DNA of 64,000 bases from Neelides folsomi (Eukaryota; Arthropoda; Collembola; Neelipleona; Neelidae), in contig JAQGBZ010000247.1 of NCBI GenBank assembly GCA_034687125.1, positions 30,778 to 94,777 of the forward strand. Reading direction: 5' to 3'. Below are positions 61,850-64,000 of the stretch, piece after piece. Both the position numbers and the translations under genes were made by a program. The number at the start of each line of letters is the position of its first letter. The first letter of the stretch is position 1. The notes beneath the pieces are model-generated. The model saw only the letters and a program-made list of their open reading frames with translations. It did no database searches and was not told where the DNA came from.

Positions 61850-63220
61850 ATGAAGTTCCTCATTGTCCTTCTGGGCCTTAGCGCCGCCTACGCTTCCCAA
61901 GTGGAGCCCGAGCTCGTGAAGAAGCTTATGAACGGCCCAGCTTCAGTTATGATCAACTTTGGATCAACTGAACAAGTCCTTGCTGAAATCAACAACCAAG
62001 TCTTTGTCAGCTCCGGAGCCCGAGCTCAAGCCGTTTACGATGCTTTGAACGCCCACGCTGCCAAATCACAAAATTCAGTCCAAAAGCAATTGAAGAAAGA
62101 CGGAGTCAAATTCCAGTCCTTCTGGATCTCCAACGAAATCCACATCCAGGAAGCCACGCTCGCCGTCGTTTCCCGAATTGCTGACTTCCCCGAGGTCGCC
62201 ACCATCAACGAGGAGAAGATCGGATCAATCGAGTTCGAGAACCACAATATTGTCGAACATGGACGTGACACGATCTACGCCGAATGGGGAGTTGAACACA
62301 GTCACGGAGAAGCCGCCTGCGCCGCCGGAGCCTGCGGAGCCGGAGTCCGAGTTTGCGTCATCGACACCGGAATCCGAGGAACTCATGAAGCCCTCCGAGG
62401 AAAGAACCACGCTGGACATCATTGGTTTGATCCACAATTGAGAACCGCCACTCCAGGAGACACCAACGGACACGGAACTCACTGCACCGGAACCATCTTG
62501 GGAGAGGGAGGAATCGGAATGGCCCCACGTGCCCACTGGCAAGGATGTGTCGGATGTCCCAATGGAAGTTGCCCACAAGCCGCCTTGACCGGATGCGCCC
62601 AATTCGCTGTCTGCCCACATGCCGCTGACGGTTCAGGAGCCGACTGCAACCAACACGCCCATCTCTGCTCCAACTCATGGGGAGGTGGACAAGGCCAAAC
62701 CTGGTACAATCCATCAATCTCAGCCTGGAGAGCCGCTGGAATCACTCCAGTCTTCGCCCAAGGAAACTCAGGAGCCACCTGCGGATCAGCCAACTCCCCA
62801 GGAGACAACGCCGAGGTCATCGGAGTCGGATCCCTTGCCCAATCAGGAAACAACATCATCATGTCATCCTTCTCATCCCGTGGACCAACCACCGCTGGAT
62901 CAGGATCAAGAATCAAGCCCGACATTGCCGCCCCAGGATCAGTTGTTCGATCTTCATGGCACACCAGTGACACCGCTTACAACTCCATCTCCGGAACTTC
63001 AATGGCCTGCCCACACGTTGCTGGAGCAGTCGCTCTTTTGAGGTCAAAGAACATGAACGCCTCATACGCCCAGATCTACGCTGCCCTCACCAATTCAGCC
63101 GACAAGACCCGAGTTCAACCAACCAACCAAAACTGCGGAGGAGTCTCAGAGTCAACCTTCCCCAACAACAACGTTGGACACGGTATGCTCCACGCTCACC
63201 GCGCACACGAAACCTTCTAA
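61850..63220 (+). CDS. Secreted subtilisin-like protease (S8, proteinase K-like), copy 2
   Basis: One intronless frame of 456 aa. A signal peptide (KFLIVLLGLSAAYA) precedes an I9-like propeptide to about residue 140 and the S8 domain. The triad is Asp172 (VIDTGIRGTHE), His208 (NGHGTHCTGT) and Ser384 (GTSMACPH), with oxyanion Asn306. Extra cysteines (CAAGACGAG, CVGCPNGSCP) suggest disulfides as in secreted enzymes. Codon use is strikingly C- and GGA/GCC-biased against the AT-rich surroundings, so the gene is probably very highly expressed, for instance in gut. AATAAA at 63308-63313 is a likely polyadenylation signal. Copy 1 lies 18.5 kb away in the opposite orientation and shares an identical 265-bp tract. 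Confidence 0.95.
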   Translation: MKFLIVLLGLSAAYASQVEPELVKKLMNGPASVMINFGSTEQVLAEINNQVFVSSGARAQAVYDALNAHAAKSQNSVQKQLKKDGVKFQSFWISNEIHIQEATLAVVSRIADFPEVATINEEKIGSIEFENHNIVEHGRDTIYAEWGVEHSHGEAACAAGACGAGVRVCVIDTGIRGTHEALRGKNHAGHHWFDPQLRTATPGDTNGHGTHCTGTILGEGGIGMAPRAHWQGCVGCPNGSCPQAALTGCAQFAVCPHAADGSGADCNQHAHLCSNSWGGGQGQTWYNPSISAWRAAGITPVFAQGNSGATCGSANSPGDNAEVIGVGSLAQSGNNIIMSSFSSRGPTTAGSGSRIKPDIAAPGSVVRSSWHTSDTAYNSISGTSMACPHVAGAVALLRSKNMNASYAQIYAALTNSADKTRVQPTNQNCGGVSESTFPNNNVGHGMLHAHRAHETF

Positions 63221-63892
63221 ATCAAAACATCAAACAAGACATAAACATTAGAACCAAATATTTCAACTTATGTTTATTTTTATCTTCTCTTCTTCTTTCG
63301 TCGAGTTAATAAACTACAACTTTTAAAATATTTTTGATCACTAAACTACTCATAGTTTAAATGAAAACTAATCAACTTATCACAAATAATACCATACATA
63401 TCATAATTCCAATAAAATTAATGCCAAAACATTTCTACATAATCATGTTTGCATAATATGCATATACTTAACTCATAATGGATAAATAGATAAAAAATTA
63501 TTTAATGATCAATAATGAATAAAGCAAATTTAATAAACTATTATATAATATATGTAAATACCATATATGAACGACAACCCTAGACTATTAAACAACAATA
63601 AAGAATGGGTAATAAGACTAAAAATTATTAATATTTAACTATTGGACATATTGACAATTCGCATTTGGAATTCTTTTGTTTTTCAAGTTTTAGTTACGAT
63701 TAATCGTTCATAAGTGCATACATGTATACAGTGCAGTATATGTACAGTGCATGTATACGTGTATACAGTGCAGTATATGTATACATGTACACAAGGGACC
63801 ATATATTTGTAAACCCAACCCTGCTCTCGTATGTCAATGATCATAACTTTTTTAATTATTATTCTATTTGCCTATATTTTTATACGAAGAAT
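63221..63892. other. 3' flank of subtilisin copy 2
   Basis: Begins with the short 3' UTR and its AATAAA signal, then AT-rich DNA. At 63,715-63,795 a tandem arrangement of GTATACAGTGCAGTATATG-like units occurs twice. Confidence 0.55.
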
Positions 63893-64000
63893 ACTTATTA
63901 TGTCACTTATACTGACTTATAGAATCGGCAGAATCCATTTATAATTGGATTCTGCCGACATGAATTGTAATTCATGATTCTATAAGTTGACATAATAAGT
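63893..64000. mobile_element. Nested fold-back element at the window edge
   Basis: Outer arms ACTTATTATGTCA (63893-63905) and its inverted copy (63988-64000) enclose a second pair (ACTTATAGAATC / GATTCTATAAGT) and an inner hairpin (CGGCAGAATCCA / TGGATTCTGCCG). It ends exactly at the window border and may continue. MITE-like. Confidence 0.6.

Overview
This is an AT-rich nuclear segment from an animal, almost certainly an arthropod. Genes are split into short exons by small GT-AG introns. The gene set includes a Spätzle-type cystine-knot ligand, a Nanchung-type TRPV channel and a ZAD protein, all typical of arthropods. The species cannot be named from sequence alone; a springtail or another early-branching arthropod would fit. 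No tRNA, rRNA or CRISPR array was seen.

Layout. 0.5-6.1 kb (-): ten-exon prominin. 6.1-17.9 kb: about 11.8 kb with no recognisable gene. 17.9-18.9 kb (+): first three exons of an ELOVL6-type elongase whose catalytic part is missing, followed by a 662-bp fold-back element built on the palindrome CACCATGGTG. 20.5-24.0 kb (+): tandem pair of FkbM/Star-like type II membrane proteins. 24.4-27.0 kb (+): cystathionine gamma-lyase-family PLP enzyme with changed active-site positions. 28.3-29.5 kb (-): Spätzle-like ligand, head to head with a trypsin-like protease at 31.5-33.0 kb (+). 33.6-35.6 kb (+): RNFT-type membrane RING protein. 36.6-37.4 kb: mariner remnant. 37.7-39.2 kb (-): ATF2-like bZIP. 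40.3-41.6 kb (+): glucosamine-6-phosphate deaminase. 41.9-43.3 kb (-): intronless secreted subtilisin. 44.2-45.7 kb (-): CRAL-TRIO lipid-binding protein. 47.9-49.9 kb (+): LRRC20-like protein with two candidate first exons. 50.7-52.2 kb (-): unassigned leucine-rich protein. 52.5-53.9 kb (-): RWD-RING protein. 55.1-58.1 kb (+): TRPV channel. 58.9-60.2 kb (+): ZAD protein with a decayed zinc-finger tail. 61.9-63.2 kb (+): second intronless subtilisin.

Most neighbours look functionally unrelated, as usual in an animal genome. Two groupings stand out. The Spätzle ligand and a serine protease with an intact triad are divergent neighbours, and clip-type proteases activate Spätzle in insects. The two subtilisins, 18.5 kb apart and in opposite orientation, share 265 bp with no mismatch inside otherwise diverged genes, the mark of recent gene conversion.

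Exon models were built by hand by matching reading phase across GT-AG borders and family alignment from general knowledge; no search was run. Several fold-back (MITE-like) elements lie between and inside genes.
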